Source: Portulaca oleracea (taxonomy: Eukaryota; Streptophyta; Magnoliopsida; Caryophyllales; Portulacaceae). From it: a stretch of 64,000 bases of DNA. The position numbers and the translations under genes are program-made. The notes under the pieces are model-generated. The model saw only the letters and a list, made by a program, of their open reading frames with translations. It was not told the origin of the DNA and searched no databases. Where the stretch lies: assembly GCA_029582165.1 (NCBI GenBank), contig CM055872.1, positions 5,735,582 to 5,799,581 on the forward strand, read 5' to 3'. This document shows positions 1 through 12,020 of the stretch, piece after piece (position 1 is the first letter of the stretch; each line of letters starts with the position of its first letter).

Positions 1-1535
1 ATATAGTGACTCAGAATTCGTATATAAAATTGTACCTTCACGGTTTTGGTCATAACTCGGGCTATACATGTCGGAAATTAGAAATTCCAAAGCCTATGGT
101 TTGCTAACACCTTAAGCTATCAAATGGAGTAGAAATTAGGGCAAAAATCCCACTTTTATACTACTGTAAATTTCCAGAATCGAAACAGAGGCTTTAAACA
201 CCAACATCACAGCTTTTAATTGAGTTTTTCCCACTCTTAATCATATTAAACATAACCAAACCTCTCCTAACTTTAATCCACTATATTTTCAGAATATAAA
301 CCTTGAAAATTTACTCATCAAGGACCTTAAAAACCACATGCAACCATGAATTAAACATAAACTCAACATAAAGGACTTGTTCTTGAACTCTTGCACCAAA
401 ACCTCACTAATTCACCCAAATTAAACATGACAACACTTAAATAATAATCTTAACATATATAATCAACCCTTAATACTCAAAAACTTGTCAAGAAACTCAC
501 ATGCATCAAGATTATAACAATATCCATCAAGAATTCAACAAGAAAACCTCAAGAACTCATCCAAATACACATGCACATATACCCAAACTCAAACCCTAAC
601 TTAACCAATACAATTATATACTTGAATTCATGAATTAAGAGAGTAAAAGAGATAGAATTTATAAAAGAAACATAGATATAACATGTATTTTCAGATTAGG
701 GCCTAAAGGAATTAAAATTGGGGTTTGAGAGATTACCCTTGGAGTTAAAAATGGATGAAAACACAAGAGGGAGGAAGAGGGGGCGCACGGTGGCCTGAAC
801 CACCGTCGGCTGGCCGGAAAATGGCCGGAAAATGGTGGCTGCTGGCTGGGAGGGTGCTTGGCCAAGAGGGAGAGAGGAGGAGTGGTGAGAGGTCTCTTGA
901 GTTGTCAAATTTGAAATGAAGATGAAAATGAATTAAGGCCCTCCCCACTTAAAACATATATACTATCATCTAATAACATTAAAACTAATAACAATTAAGA
1001 AATACCACTTTAATTAAGTAATAACAAGATGATAACATTAGGAGTAAAAATATTGTAATTGTTGTAATAAATTGAAGTATTGGGTTTTTGTAGGAAATTA
1101 AATATATTGATGATAATTTGGTAACATAAAAATAAAATACAATGGTAATTGAATTAAAATAATAAAGTGGAAGGATTACTTCTTCAATTTATGTAAAGGA
1201 ATAAAATGTAATAAATGAAGATCGGGACTGTAAAATATATATATAAATCGGGACGTAAAAAAAATATTAGCCGATTCTCGGTAAATAAATTTATAACGTG
1301 AAACGTATAACCTGAAACACTTTAACTCTTTGAATGGGTATGTAAAGTAAATTTTTAAGCCGATAATTCGACACCTTAGTCATCTCCTGCACGAGACTTA
1401 TCACCGATAATAATAAATAAACAAGTAAATCAATAAATAAATAAAGGTAAACGCGAAAAAAAAATTTATAATGTGATTTAGGTAATTACTATGGTTAGTA
1501 CGTAAATAATCATGATTTTGGGGCGGGTTGTTACA
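1..1535 (-). mobile_element. gypsy/chromovirus-type LTR, incomplete at the window edge
   Basis: Read on the minus strand, this block starts at 1535 with TGTAACAACCCGCCCC, the kind of terminus common on plant chromovirus (Tekay/Del-like) LTRs. About 575 bases further in there is a TATA-like stretch (956-963). This is followed by a pyrimidine-rich leader and a GC-rich part with a repeated GGCCGGAAAATG phrase (about 780-850). Open frames in this part are short and match nothing I know. The other end lies outside the window, so a solo LTR cannot be told from a full element, and no target duplication can be checked. The superfamily call rests on the terminus and layout only. Confidence 0.55.
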
Positions 1536-1544
1536 TTTACGGTT

Positions 1545-1745
1545 TTCAGTGCCAATTTTTAATCAATAATTTCTAATATAAAACTTTTATAGAAAAATAT
1601 AATATTATACTTTTTTAATAGTATTTTTTATTACGAATCTAATGATATCAATTTTATATAATGAATCATTATACAAATTAAGATATTGACGGTCAAAGTT
1701 TTTGGCACAATTCCCTAGGCGACAGATAAAACAAAACGGAGGTAG
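1545..1745 (-). mobile_element. Stowaway-like MITE, left end missing
   Basis: The right end reads AACGGAGGTAG followed by TA, matching the Stowaway (Tc1/mariner) terminal consensus. The body is closely related to the complete copy at 12658-12891 in reverse orientation. The expected left terminus (CTCCCTCCGT type) is absent. The LTR terminus at 1535 sits where it should be, so the retroelement appears to have inserted into or truncated the MITE. Confidence 0.6.
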
Positions 1746-1747
1746 TA

Positions 1748-3060
1748 GTTGATTGCGTCACGTTTTAATCTTATGAGCAACTTCCTTTATTTTCTTTTAT
1801 TCATTTTCTTAGTCTTAGTGTGGAGTTTTGGTTACATTATACATGTCAGTTATTGCAAGACAACCCTTAGATGTTTGGATTCACTGTATAAGGAATGAGG
1901 ATAGAAATAGGACATAGTCATAACTCAAACATAGGACTTGACCTCAACAATGCCATTGACATATACAGATGTAGTCCTATAGAGTAAAGACTACAAGAAT
2001 CGGCAAGCAAAAATAAGAAAAAGAAAGCATAGGTAGCAGCTATTCATTTCTTATATAAAATTAGTTGTTTCTCCTCTCATAACATCTTTGCTAAAGAGGC
2101 TACAAATCAAAATTGCAATCCACTTTCACACTAGCAAGCACTAAGTAGTCATCAAGTAACTATCAACAAGTCCAAATTAAGAAAAAAAGATTGTTGTTGC
2201 AAAACAATCACAACCAGTCTAAAACTATTCATATGATATAATGAAGATGATGAAGTTTCATTGAAAAAGAAGAAATTGGAAAAGGAGGCCAATCTTATCA
2301 AGACTAAATCCAGTTCATCCAAAAACCAAACCAAGCTACTCAAACCTAGTAGTAGCTCAACCAAAGACCCAACCAACCAACCAACATATGTTCAGTGAGG
2401 GGACTTCCACCTCATCCATGACAAAGAAAACAAGCTTACCAAAACATCCAAAGATCAAGATGATGATAGAACCAATCTAATTCGCTTAGTGTCACCAAAA
2501 CCAAGCTCATAAAGCTCAATTCAAACAAGGCATCAACAAGTGTCCCCCTTCCACGAAATCATCATTAACAAGCACAAAATCCTCCAATTTAATCAAATCC
2601 AAATCCAATCCCAATGCCAAGATCAGTACCAAATCAACAAAAGTCTGAATCCAAGGCACCACAATAAGCCGAAATTCCAAAGAGCAATCATCCCATCATC
2701 TTTACTAATGATGTGGGTATTTTTCCTTCTTTTTCTTTTTCCCCCTTGTATTTAATCATCAATTTAAAAATATACCCACCCAGATGATCAAATCGATTCC
2801 AGAATTTGCATTCTAGTCTTTTTTCAATCAAGAGAACCCTAAAACAAATATTCATGATTCATCAAACTGGGAAGAAGATTGAGGGATTACTAAACACTTA
2901 CCAAGATAGTTTAAGGATAGTGAGGAAGTCGAATGGAGACACTGGGTGAGGAATTCTTCGAAGAAGAGAGATGAACTGGGGATGAAGAATTGATGAGGAT
3001 TATCAGTTTGGGGACTTGGGACTGTCGAGCACAAAAGTTTGTCAAAGAATTAGAACAGGC
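1748..3060. other. gene-free stretch with a possible minus-strand leader exon
   Basis: I recognise no protein here. Between about 3034 and 2896 the minus strand looks like a transcript leader: an ATG at 3034, a short open frame rich in Ser, Pro and Phe, and a strong donor (CTTG/GTAAGT) at about 2895. Downstream of it I see no second exon that gives a known protein. It could be a noncoding transcript or a captured gene fragment. Only a transcript would settle it. Confidence 0.2.
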
Positions 3061-4063
3061 GCTGGTAATTGATAGATTAAAGGGTTTTTTTTAGGCAATG
3101 GGGCCCAAGGCCCATACGAAGTTACCAACTTAAGCCTGCAGTAGGGGCCCTTCCGATAGAGCTATTTTTTTTTAAAGTTACGGCCTCGGGCGGTCGCCTG
3201 GGCCTACCTCGTATGGGCACTGAGGCGATGTGAAGCCAAGGCAAGTAGAACGAAGACGAAGGAAGGGTTGCCATGGCTTATACGACCTTAAAAATTAAAA
3301 CCCCAACTGCTATAACCAAATGCATACTAACGATGTCGTACTATCTCTTGAAAGACGGGCTGGGACGGGCCGGGTTCGGGCCAGTCACAAACGGACCGGG
3401 CCGGGCAGATTACTTTTTCACTGGGCCTAAGTGGGTTGGATTTTAATGGGGCCTAAACGGGTCGGGCCGGGTTTGGGTGACCTTTTCCATGATCTGCTCC
3501 ACTACCTTCCTGTCCATCAAAGAAAAAAAATTACAGATTGAAGAAACAGGAAACAAAAAAAGCCTCATCGTGTCAGCCATAATTAAACTAAAAATACACC
3601 ATTAGTGATACCTTCAACAATAATTTTCGATAACTTTACCACATATTAAATTTTGTTTACCAGCAAATAGTAATTCTAAAGACATGATGCACACTTGTAT
3701 GTTTCTTCAATCCACCGTCAAATCTAGACTAGTAGAATTAGGTGACCAAAACTAAAGACTCCATTATTCAACTTCTTGGCAAATTGAACACTAAAGACTC
3801 CATTATCTCCACCGTCATCAACTCATAAACCCAAGAAAAATCCCAGATTCCCAATCATCATTTTCGGCTAATCGAACCCTAAAGACTCCATTATTCAACT
3901 TCTTGGCCTTACTTTGTTTGCAAAGTACAACTTCAGACTTTCAAAGTAGAATTGTTTCTACGAATTCCTAAATTACTTTCAAAGTTTCAATCATAAGTTC
4001 ATAAATTACTTTGTTTGCGTATCTAAAGGTTTGATTGCACAACAGATGTTGTGCAAAATATGC

Positions 4064-4094
<31 letters not shown>

Positions 4095-4234
4095 TACCCG
4101 GTTGCGCCGACGATGGGGAAGCCTTTGTAGAAGCAGTTCGCCGGAGGTTATGCGAGCGTGAGAAAAGATCTAGCGGAACCCTAGCAAACCCCCGGTGAGA
4201 ATGTCGTGAGAAGTGAACCCTAGTGAGACACTAT
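3061..4234. other. intergenic DNA with GGGCC-rich repeat and a GA microsatellite
   Basis: Positions 3350-3480 hold a GC-rich run of GGGCCGGG and GGGTCGGG words, a type common in degenerate plant transposon remnants. A (GA)n microsatellite lies at about 4062-4094. The stretch 4095-4200 is GC-richer and looks like a fragment of transcribed DNA but has no open frame. No gene is supported. Confidence 0.4.
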
Positions 4235-4745
4235 GCGACCATCAGTGTGACCGTTTCTAATTCAGACACTAATGACCATCAGGGTTCGGGTCAAACCGGG
4301 TTCGGGTCAAACCGGACATTCGGACAAAATCCCCAAACCCGAACCCTATCCGAATTTCAAATTAGGACGTTTTGTGGTGTCCGAACTCGAATTGTCCGAA
4401 TTAGTTCGAACCCGGATTTGTCCGAATATAACTAAACCCGAATTTACACTAAATATATACATAATTCCAATATTTTGTCTGAATTTTAGTATTCGGACAC
4501 TATCCGAATGCGTCCAAATTTGTCCTAACCCGAATTTGACACGAAATTCGGACGTCCGAATTTCTTTCCCCAAACCCGAACCCAACGCGATTTTAGAATC
4601 GGACATGACCGAATTGTCCGAATTTAAAATTCGGACAAAAATTTGATGACCAAACCCGGTTTTTCCCGGATCGGACAATTCGGGTAATTCGGGTCGAACA
4701 AAATTTTGCCAGCGCTAGCGACCATCAGTGTGACCGTTTCTAATT
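4235..4745. repeat. CCGAA/TTCGG-rich element between 28-base direct repeats
   Basis: The same 28 bases occur at 4235-4262 and 4718-4745. Between them is a block rich in CCGAA and TTCGG words. Its likely core element runs from CAGGGTTCGGGTC (about 4276) to TTTTGCCAGCGCTA (ending 4717). Related CCGAA/TTCGG sequence lies at 18003-18162 and about 19260-19860, and two of these end in a similar CCAGCCCTA or ACAGCCCTA word. This suggests a short hAT-like non-autonomous element, but its terminal repeats are imperfect and the class is an inference. Open frames in the block are by-products of the repeats. Confidence 0.5.
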
Positions 4746-5054
4746 ATTTTCAGGCCCGCGGGGGCCCATGAATTTAAATAAGTGGTGTACCCGTTAAGAG
4801 CCCGGTCTATTTATAATTTAAACGGGTAGGGCCCGTTTTCTATGGCCCAGTCACAAATGTCCAATGGGCAACTGCCCATTTACACACGTCTTTAGGCTTA
4901 TTATGAAGGGTTTTAGGGTCAAAAATTCGGGGGGAAATGGTTAATTTTATTTAATTGACTTATTTTTCTCATGTTTGGATATAGATTGATATTGGAAATT
5001 TTTTTTATAGTGAGTCCATCATTCCCTACATTTTCTTAGAGAAAATTTCCCTTA

Positions 5055-5339
5055 CGGTCTGTTTGTATTGGGGATTAAAGGAGGAGAGGGGAGGAGAAGA
5101 GAAGGGAAGGGAGAGAAATTGTCTAATTTTTCATGTTTGGGAATACAATTAGAGGGTGAGAGGAGGGGAACACTTAACCCCCATTCCCCTCCATTTTTTG
5201 AACCCTCAAAATGAAGGGGAATGAGAGGGAAGGAAAGAATTTTAGCATTTGCCCTCCCTTCCCCTCATTAATAAATCCAAATAAGATTAATCCTAATCAC
5301 CTTCTTTGCCTTCCCCTCCCCTCCAATCCAAACACACTG
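5055..5339. mobile_element. Harbinger/Tourist-like MITE
   Basis: The ends are inverted copies: CGGTCTGTTTGTATTGG on the left and, read inward from the right, CAGTGTGTTTGGATTGG. Both sides carry a TTA direct repeat (5052-5054 and 5340-5342), the usual target duplication of PIF/Harbinger elements. The arms are purine-rich (GGGGAGG words) on the left and pyrimidine-rich on the right. No coding capacity is seen. Confidence 0.65.
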
Positions 5340-5340
5340 T

Positions 5341-5896
5341 TAGGGGGGCTAAGGGAAATTGTTCCCGAGGAATGTTTTCCATGAAAAACTTTCTATGAAA
5401 AATTTCATCGGGAAAAATTTTACTAGAGTTCCTCTTAAACACTCTTTTAAGGTTTTTGACTTTAAGGGATGACCCATAAAACAAATGGACTATAAAGCTT
5501 CAAATAAGATTATGAAGTTTTAATTTGTAAGAAATGCCACGTGAAGAAGATTTATATGACACTTTGAAATTCTAGGCATTTTACATTTAAAATTCATGTT
5601 TAGCCAAACTCCTTCGCTCTCTACTTTCTTCTTTGGTGAAACCAAAGTAGGCAATACAAATGCATATACTTTTATTTTCATTTTAAGACTAATGTAAAAT
5701 CGTCATATTCAAGAATTATAGTATATCAATAACATAATTACATACATAATAGCCTATTTATATGTTGCTAAGTTACTATAAAAAGTTGGCCCTTAGGGCC
5801 TTTACAGACTATTTTAAACTTCAGTCGTACACATCTTTACAAGTTACTACATCGTACATACACTTGAACCATAAAAACTGTGCATAGACAAGGATC
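5341..5896. other. intergenic DNA downstream of the first transporter gene
   Basis: The part 5343-5460 resembles the AAATTTTTCC/GGAAAATTT-rich MITE at 30434-30688 and is probably a broken copy. The remainder to the stop codon of the transporter gene presumably includes its 3' untranslated region. I see no clear polyadenylation signal that I would commit to. Confidence 0.35.
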
Positions 5897-8800
5897 TTAT
5901 GATCCATCTCCTTTGATATTTACAATATTGGTTCCAATGGCAATAACACTGGTAGCCATTGCTAAAATCACCATCAAAGTCGCAATAATTTTATCCTTTG
6001 TCGAAGATACACCATGTACATCTCTGCTGTGAATGAACAATCAAAGAGAATTAGAACATCACTTGTCGTCATAAAAAAAATAACGCAAACATGCAAGAAC
6101 CAAACTCAATCACAAACTTTTGTTGACGGTTGAAAGTCACTTTTTGAAATTTCAGCTTGATATATCATGCTCAGAAATGCTCTAATAACGCATGTAAAAA
6201 CCAACTCAACTACAAACTAAACTTAAACCTGACAAAACTAGAACGAAACCCGAAACACAAAACGAATGAACCGGACCAATACTCAAACCGACATTCAAAA
6301 AGCTTCCCTCAAAAAGTGTACTCAATCTAAACCGAACCCGATTAAAAGTTACTATTTTTTAAAAAAGGAGGTTCCCTTTCAATGAAAATCATATTGAACC
6401 AAACCTCGTTTTACACAACCAAAAACCACCTAACCCAAAACCAAACTGAACCGAAACATTAATTGACTCAAAAACCGCCCGATTGTAATTTAAGCTGACC
6501 CGCACCTAAACTGAATGAACTGTTTTCCAAGTCTACTTATATTAGACAAATTCTAAACTGAGTTTATCTAAACTAATGGTTGAATGCCCAAAAATGATTT
6601 CATGCTCGAACAGCGAGAATAAGAGTAGGGTGGGACACAATTCTTTTTCTTTTTTTTTGTTTTTTTTTTTGTTTTTTCGTTTTTGAATGGAGACGCGTGA
6701 CATCCACATGACTAAGCACATACCTCAAGGTGATCGCAGCGGGGAAGATCAACGACAAGGACACAGCAGCCGTGGATCCAACATACTGAAAGAACACCCA
6801 TATATCCGGTATCAAAATCGCAGCCACATACGTCAAACCCAGGATGGCGAAGGTGAATGACAAAAAACGGATGTTATCGTTCGCCAGAGCCCCTCTCCGG
6901 GGGAACAGGAGCTCGTCCACATTTCCCCTCAGTGAGAAGTTGAGCAGAGGAAATACCAGGACGAGGTGCATTGCATAGCTCATTCGGACCAAGTCGTTGA
7001 GCCAGGGGGTCTCCGAGGACCTGTCGAAGTTCACGAGTATGTCGGATGCGATGGAGTCCCCGAATAGGAGGTAGCCGGAGATGCCCACCCCAAAGTAGAT
7101 GGCGGCACACAGGATGACCGAGATGCGTGTGGCTTTTGTCATCTTTGAATGCTTTCCTAGTTCGGAAGTGATGGGATGGACTGCAACCAAGATGAGTAGA
7201 ATGAACAACACCCTGGTTAAAATCGATGGCTAGCTGCTCGGTTAAATTGGTCAATGTTAAATTTGTTACGTGAAGCTAACTATCGTTGCTTAAGCGTCTT
7301 TTAGACAAGACCAAGTCAATGTATAATTTATTCAGACATAAATTTGGGTTATAATTGGATTCTAACAATAGAAACAAGAGAAACATTATATCTAAAATTT
7401 TCGGTCTAATTAATCATAAAATCAAGATGAAAAGTACATGGCATACCTTTTTTTTCTTGGTCGGACAAATTCAGGTGTCCAAGTCAAACAAAACCTTAGT
7501 GATGGTTCATTGATCGGAAAATTTGAGTTACCTAAACTTGAGTCATCCTGCCTAAGTAGACCTATACACATTCTTTAGAGCTCATACAAATGAAAATAAT
7601 ATCTATCCAAAGTTGCCTAATAATTTAACGGAAATTCGAATATATTTTGTTGAAATTATGGAAAAACTATTATGACAATCCTTTCAAATGTTCTAAAAAA
7701 TGAAATGCACTTAATTAACATATATATTAGTGGATACAGGGTGCTCACCATTGAAGTGAAATGTGAATGCAGTAACTATGACAGGGATAGCAGTGAAGAG
7801 CTCAAAGAACGAGGCTCGTCCGCTCAAGTGAGGGAGTAGCCTGGGCCTCTCGGTTTTGCCTTGGAAGAACGCCGACACTGCCATGCCCGAGCAGATGGCG
7901 ACGAATGCCACGGCTAGGAGGACTGACACGGCCGAGGAAAAACTCAAGGATTCTGTCACCCGAAAGTACGTTAACGTACAAATGCAGTTAATGTGGGCAT
8001 AAAACATTGGTGATCATGCAAGGCCATTTTCTTTCCCTTGAAAATAACATTGAATAAAATAAGATTTTACAAAAATTATTACTAAGAAAGTTGTAACTAC
8101 GATGAAAACATAATAAAGCCTTAATTAAGGTAGCCATTCTCAAATAGGTTACGTCAGGCCGAGTAAATTTTAAAAGGATTTAGAAAGTTGGTGATTAACA
8201 AAGAAAAGAATATGGTCTAAGTATGAAAAATTGAAAAGGTTTTAAGTTACTAAACTTACCAACACGACGATAAAGGACAAGAGGGAGAAGAACGAAGATG
8301 AGAACGAAGAGGATGGCGTAAGGGCGGGCGGTCCACCAATGTGGCCCGAACCATTCCTGTAGCACGCCCATATGTACTGATTCTCCCTGCCGGTTTCCGG
8401 ATAACACATCCCCTGTTCAAATCACATCATGTCACAAAATTAGATGTTTGGTACAAAGGCCAAGTGAAGAAACTAAGGTTGAAAAAAGTAAAGTATTACT
8501 ACCTCCGTCCCAAAATATTTGTCTTTTGATTAAATTTTGACCGTTGATTACTCACAAATTATAATAAGTTACAATATAAAATTACCGTCATTAGAAAGAT
8601 AACTTACTTAGGCACCGTTCTTTTTCACCCAAACGCAACGCAAAATCAATAAAACATAACGCATGCAAACGCAAGATAACGCAACTTATCACAATCTACT
8701 ATTCACCTCTACTCACCTTTTTATTATTTCCTACCGCAATCCAACGCAACCCAAACGTAACTTATCGAAACACAAACGCAACGCAACGCACAAAAGAACG

Positions 8801-9904
8801 GTGCCTTGTGATAATTTCATATTGTAACTCATTGTAATTTATGAGTTACAAAATTTAATCAATGGACAAACATTTTGAGACGGAGGTAGTATGTTATGGA
8901 CTTGTGGAAGGTCAACACTGGGGGTGTAAACGAGCCAACCGAGTCGAGTCTAAGCAGCCTTGGCTTGAGCTCGACTAGGTAGGAAAAGCTCAGTTTGAAG
9001 CTGGCTCACCAAACTTGCAAAGTAATTAAGTAAAGGTTCGGGGGAACTTGATTCATATATTTAGGAATCAGACTCGATTAGGCTAGGAAAAACTCGGCTC
9101 GAAGCTGACGAATTTCTAAAGTCACAGCTCGGGTTTGACTCAGATTCGATTGGTGTGAATATGTGACCAGAGAAAAAAAAATGATGATTTATGCCTATAA
9201 TAAATTATAATAGGTACTGTATAGTCCATTGGTACCACAAAAAATGAAAATAACCTATATCTATCTATCATAGAAATAGAGTAAATCTATAAATAATATA
9301 ACATAAAATCATCATAGTTATATTTTTTAATGGAAATTATAATTATATTATGTATTAACTATATTATCTTCAGGAGAACTTTCGCCAATGAACTAGTCAA
9401 CCAAGTTAAAATTGCAAACAATGAATATAAAAAAACATTAAAATTTTAAGTTTAACTCAATTTTAAATTAACCTATTCAAGGAAAGTAGAAGAAAATGGA
9501 AGAGTGAGCTAAAAAGGTGATGACGTACCTATGATGATTAAGTAGACAATCAAACATCCCCAATTCAGCATCATGATGAACACCTGTACCATCACCGACC
9601 CTGCCCTGCCGAACGACTCCCCCATGACGCCGGCGTAAGTCCTCTTCTCGCCGGAAAATGTGTACCGGAGTAGGAACTCCACCGACAAATCCGCCAGAAA
9701 AGCTACCACCACCACCAGAGCGAACGCCGGAACCACGCCGAGCACCTTCAGTGTCGCCGGAATAGACATGATTCCGGCGCCTATTATGCTCGTCGACACA
9801 TTGAACACTGCCCCTGATACTGAAGCTCCGTCGTCTTTCTCTCTCTTCCACTTCGTTGGAAGCAGCGGCAAGCCGTGATCGGCGGTTCCCGCCGGCGGAA
9901 TCAT
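5897..9904 (-). CDS. AVT6: AVT6-type vacuolar amino acid transporter, copy 1 (five exons)
   Basis: The product is a 438-residue member of the amino acid/auxin permease (AAAP) family, closest by eye to plant AVT6 proteins. Family members move amino acids across the vacuolar membrane; the substrate here is not known. Exons are 9904-9529, 8412-8260, 7952-7749, 7180-6724 and 6023-5897. All introns are GT-AG, phases agree, and the total is 1317 bases including the stop. Signature features are GAGIMSIPATLKVLG (residues 42-56) in the first membrane segment, the FGPHWWT loop before a hydrophobic segment encoded by exon 2, YLLFGD in exon 4, and about ten to eleven hydrophobic segments overall. A soluble N-terminus of about 28 residues precedes the first segment. 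The ATG at 9904 is the only good in-frame start ahead of the conserved region. A paralogue with the same exon layout lies upstream at 18972-13917. Intron 1 carries a Stowaway element with a second MITE inside it. Family assignment is strong, the subtype is not. Confidence 0.93.
8499..8889. mobile_element. Stowaway-like MITE, interrupted by another MITE
   Basis: The ends are CTACCTCCGTCCCAAAAT and its inverse, flanked by TA on each side (8497-8498 and 8890-8891), as expected of Tc1/mariner Stowaway elements. The continuous element is about 197 bases, because positions 8611-8804 belong to an inserted Harbinger-like MITE. It sits in intron 1 of the transporter gene. A related copy lies at about 37648-37853. 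Confidence 0.75.
8611..8804. mobile_element. Harbinger-like MITE nested in a Stowaway MITE
   Basis: The ends GGCACCGTTCTTTT and AAAAGAACGGTGCC are perfect inverted repeats. The interior is rich in AACGCAA words. The left flank is TTA, but the right flank is TTG rather than TTA. The same family occurs at 59521-59744, where the TTA duplication is perfect. It interrupts the Stowaway element at 8499-8889 and is therefore the younger insertion. Confidence 0.75.
8930..9150. repeat. GAGCC/GAGTCGAG-rich repeat remnant in intron 1
   Basis: The block begins GGGGGTGTAAACGAGCC and continues with CTCG and GAGTCGAG words, a type common in plant hAT-like short elements. I could not find a matching opposite terminus, so the boundaries are approximate. 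Confidence 0.35.
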
Positions 9905-10171
9905 TTTCTCCGGTGGCGAAGGTTCCGGTGGGTAGTGGGTTCTGTTTCTCTCGCGAGCTGTTTTTTGTTTTGTTTTGATTAATGATGGTGGAGAGGAACT
10001 AATAATTGTGGGGAATCAGGGAAGGGTGCTTTCGTAATTGGAATATTACCCATGTGATGTGATGATTGATGACGAAGTATTGGGAGATCGCAAATTATAC
10101 CATATATTTGGGAGGATTTATGTAAGTTCATTATATACTTTAAAATAAGTTGGGTGATAAAAAAAAGTAAA

Positions 10172-10431
10172 TGAGGTATGTTCTTTTATGCGTTGCGGTT
10201 AGTTGCAGTGTGGTGGAATTTGTAAAAGTATGGTGAATTTTGGTGAAAGTTATAGGGGTAGGTATGTTAAAAGAGAGAATGCGAAAAGTAGAATAGAAAG
10301 ATGAGGAGAGAGAAAAAAATGAAAAGATAGATTATGCGTTATGGTGTGGTACGATGAAATGTGGTGGAAAATTAAATGGTACGGTGCGGTGTGGTACCGC
10401 ACCGCAACCTACCACATGAAAGAACGGGAAC
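10172..10431. mobile_element. Harbinger-like MITE of the GTTCTTTT/CCGCA family
   Basis: The left end reads GTATGTTCTTTTATGCG and the right end is a near inverse ending GAAAGAACGGGAAC. Between them are GTGGTG/CACCGCA words shared with the copies at 11736, 35952, 40268, 43856, 49173 and 53543. Flanking TTA repeats are not perfect here. It lies just upstream of transporter copy 1 and could overlap its promoter. Confidence 0.6.
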
Positions 10432-11241
10432 TAAGTTGATTTTTTACTTGATGAATGTGTATAAAATTGATGATTTAAAAAATATTGGTGAATTTAGGTA
10501 GAATTTTCATTGATAAACATATGATGAATTCTATAATAAATATTAATAATTGGTGGGAGATTTTCTTTAATGAATTTTGTCATTTTTTTTAGCTGTTTGG
10601 TTGTAATATTTCTACATTGTTACTTGTCTTGATGTTGTTGTCTTATTTCCTATTATTTTCAAAATGTTGTTTCTGTCTCTTTAATTTGTTATAGCTTCGA
10701 ATAATTTTTAAAAATAATAATGGATTAGTTCGAGTTATTGAAGCCAAGTTTCATACTTTTTTTTAGAGCTTTGCTTAATTTATGATCCATGTGATGAAGA
10801 ATTAATGTTGGTTTCAAAAATGAAAGGATCACTAGAGTTTGAGATCTTCATTTTTAGGAGTTGTTAATCGTATGAGTCATAACAACTCAACCTTTGGAGG
10901 GCGGTGTTGTTAGCAGGCCAATATCAAATTACCATTAATTAAACTCGAGTTTTTCCTGTGATGTAACAGTTATTTTTAATTTAAACATGTTTTATTTTAT
11001 ATATTACCCTGAAAAATATCGTCATATCATAGAAAAATCCAAACTTCATATTGCATTACTAACAAATTAAATGTCAACTAAAAAAGTTGAACTTGTATAA
11101 ATCAAATATGAAATTCAAAATATCATATTTAACATACAAAATTGAGATTTGAGAATTTCATAACCCAAGAGTTTAAAACAACAATGGAGGACGCAACGTA
11201 CAAGCATTGGGCCATGACATGATAAAACCTTTTAAATTGCA
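10432..11241. other. AT-rich intergenic stretch without recognised features
   Basis: I see no gene, no clear terminal inverted repeats and no retroelement landmarks here. The sequence is AT-rich and unremarkable. Confidence 0.4.
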
Positions 11242-11411
11242 ACATGTTTTTTGGATTGGTAAATCTTTCCAATCCAACCTTACACAATTCCACAAAAAAA
11301 TTTCCTTCTAAAAACACAATTCCCCAAAAATGTATCATAACTTATCCAATTCAATCCAATCCATTCCAACTAATCCATCCAAATTTTATTTTATCCAATC
11401 CAAAGAACATG
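11242..11411. mobile_element. short MITE with TTTGGATTGG termini
   Basis: The left end ACATGTTTTTTGGATTGG is matched by the inverse CCAATCCAAAGAACATG at the right. Related termini occur at about 20287 and at 63543-63711, with GGCCCTGTTCTTTGGATTGG as the fullest version. The latter suggests a Harbinger-type family. No coding capacity is seen. Confidence 0.5.
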
Positions 11412-11735
11412 GAAATTTTGAGACACAATTTGTGTTTTGGGATATGATTTTTTTTCCTTGTTTTCTTTTTCATTGCCATAAAAATAACTTATAACTAGGA
11501 GGGAAGGCTTTAAGGCATAAAATAGGTATACCTTCCTTTTCCTTTTCAAATTATTTGTCATGCTCACGTACAAAAAATTAAAACATTTTGACAAATAATT
11601 TTATCATATAAATTGTAATTATTAACTTTTATAAAATATACTTACGCGAAAATATAATTTTATAATTAAACTTCTAAAATAGTATGACAAAGTTAGCCCC
11701 AAATAGAGAAGAATATAATATATTATAATTTATTA

Positions 11736-11985
11736 AGTCACCGTTTTTTATGCGCTAGGTCATGGTGCGATACCACACCGCACCGTATTTTTTAATTTTC
11801 TACCATATTTGACCACACCACACCACAATCATACCTAATATATCTTTTCATTTTTGTCTCCCTCACTTTTGTCATATACTTTTCACATTCTCTCTCTTAA
11901 CTTACCTCACCTACCACAACTCACCACACTTTTTCAAATTTCACCGCATTGCACAACACCACAACCAACCGTATAAAATAACACC
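11736..11985. mobile_element. Harbinger-like MITE
   Basis: The left end reads GTCACCGTTTTTTATGCG and the right end is an imperfect inverse, ending GTATAAAATAACACC. TTA occurs on both sides (11733-11735 and 11986-11988). The interior is rich in ACCACACC words. It is one copy of the family described at 40268-40513. Confidence 0.6.
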
Positions 11986-12020
11986 TTACCCAAGAAAAAC
12001 AATTTCTACTAACACCATTA

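Noticed and set aside
2540..2755. 71-codon open frame on the plus strand
   Set aside because: It is Gln/Ile/Asn-rich with no recognisable domain, no good context and no splice partner.
4272..4678. Overlapping open frames of 110-124 codons on both strands
   Set aside because: They come from the CCGAA/TTCGG repeat, which avoids stops on both strands. The peptides are repetitive.
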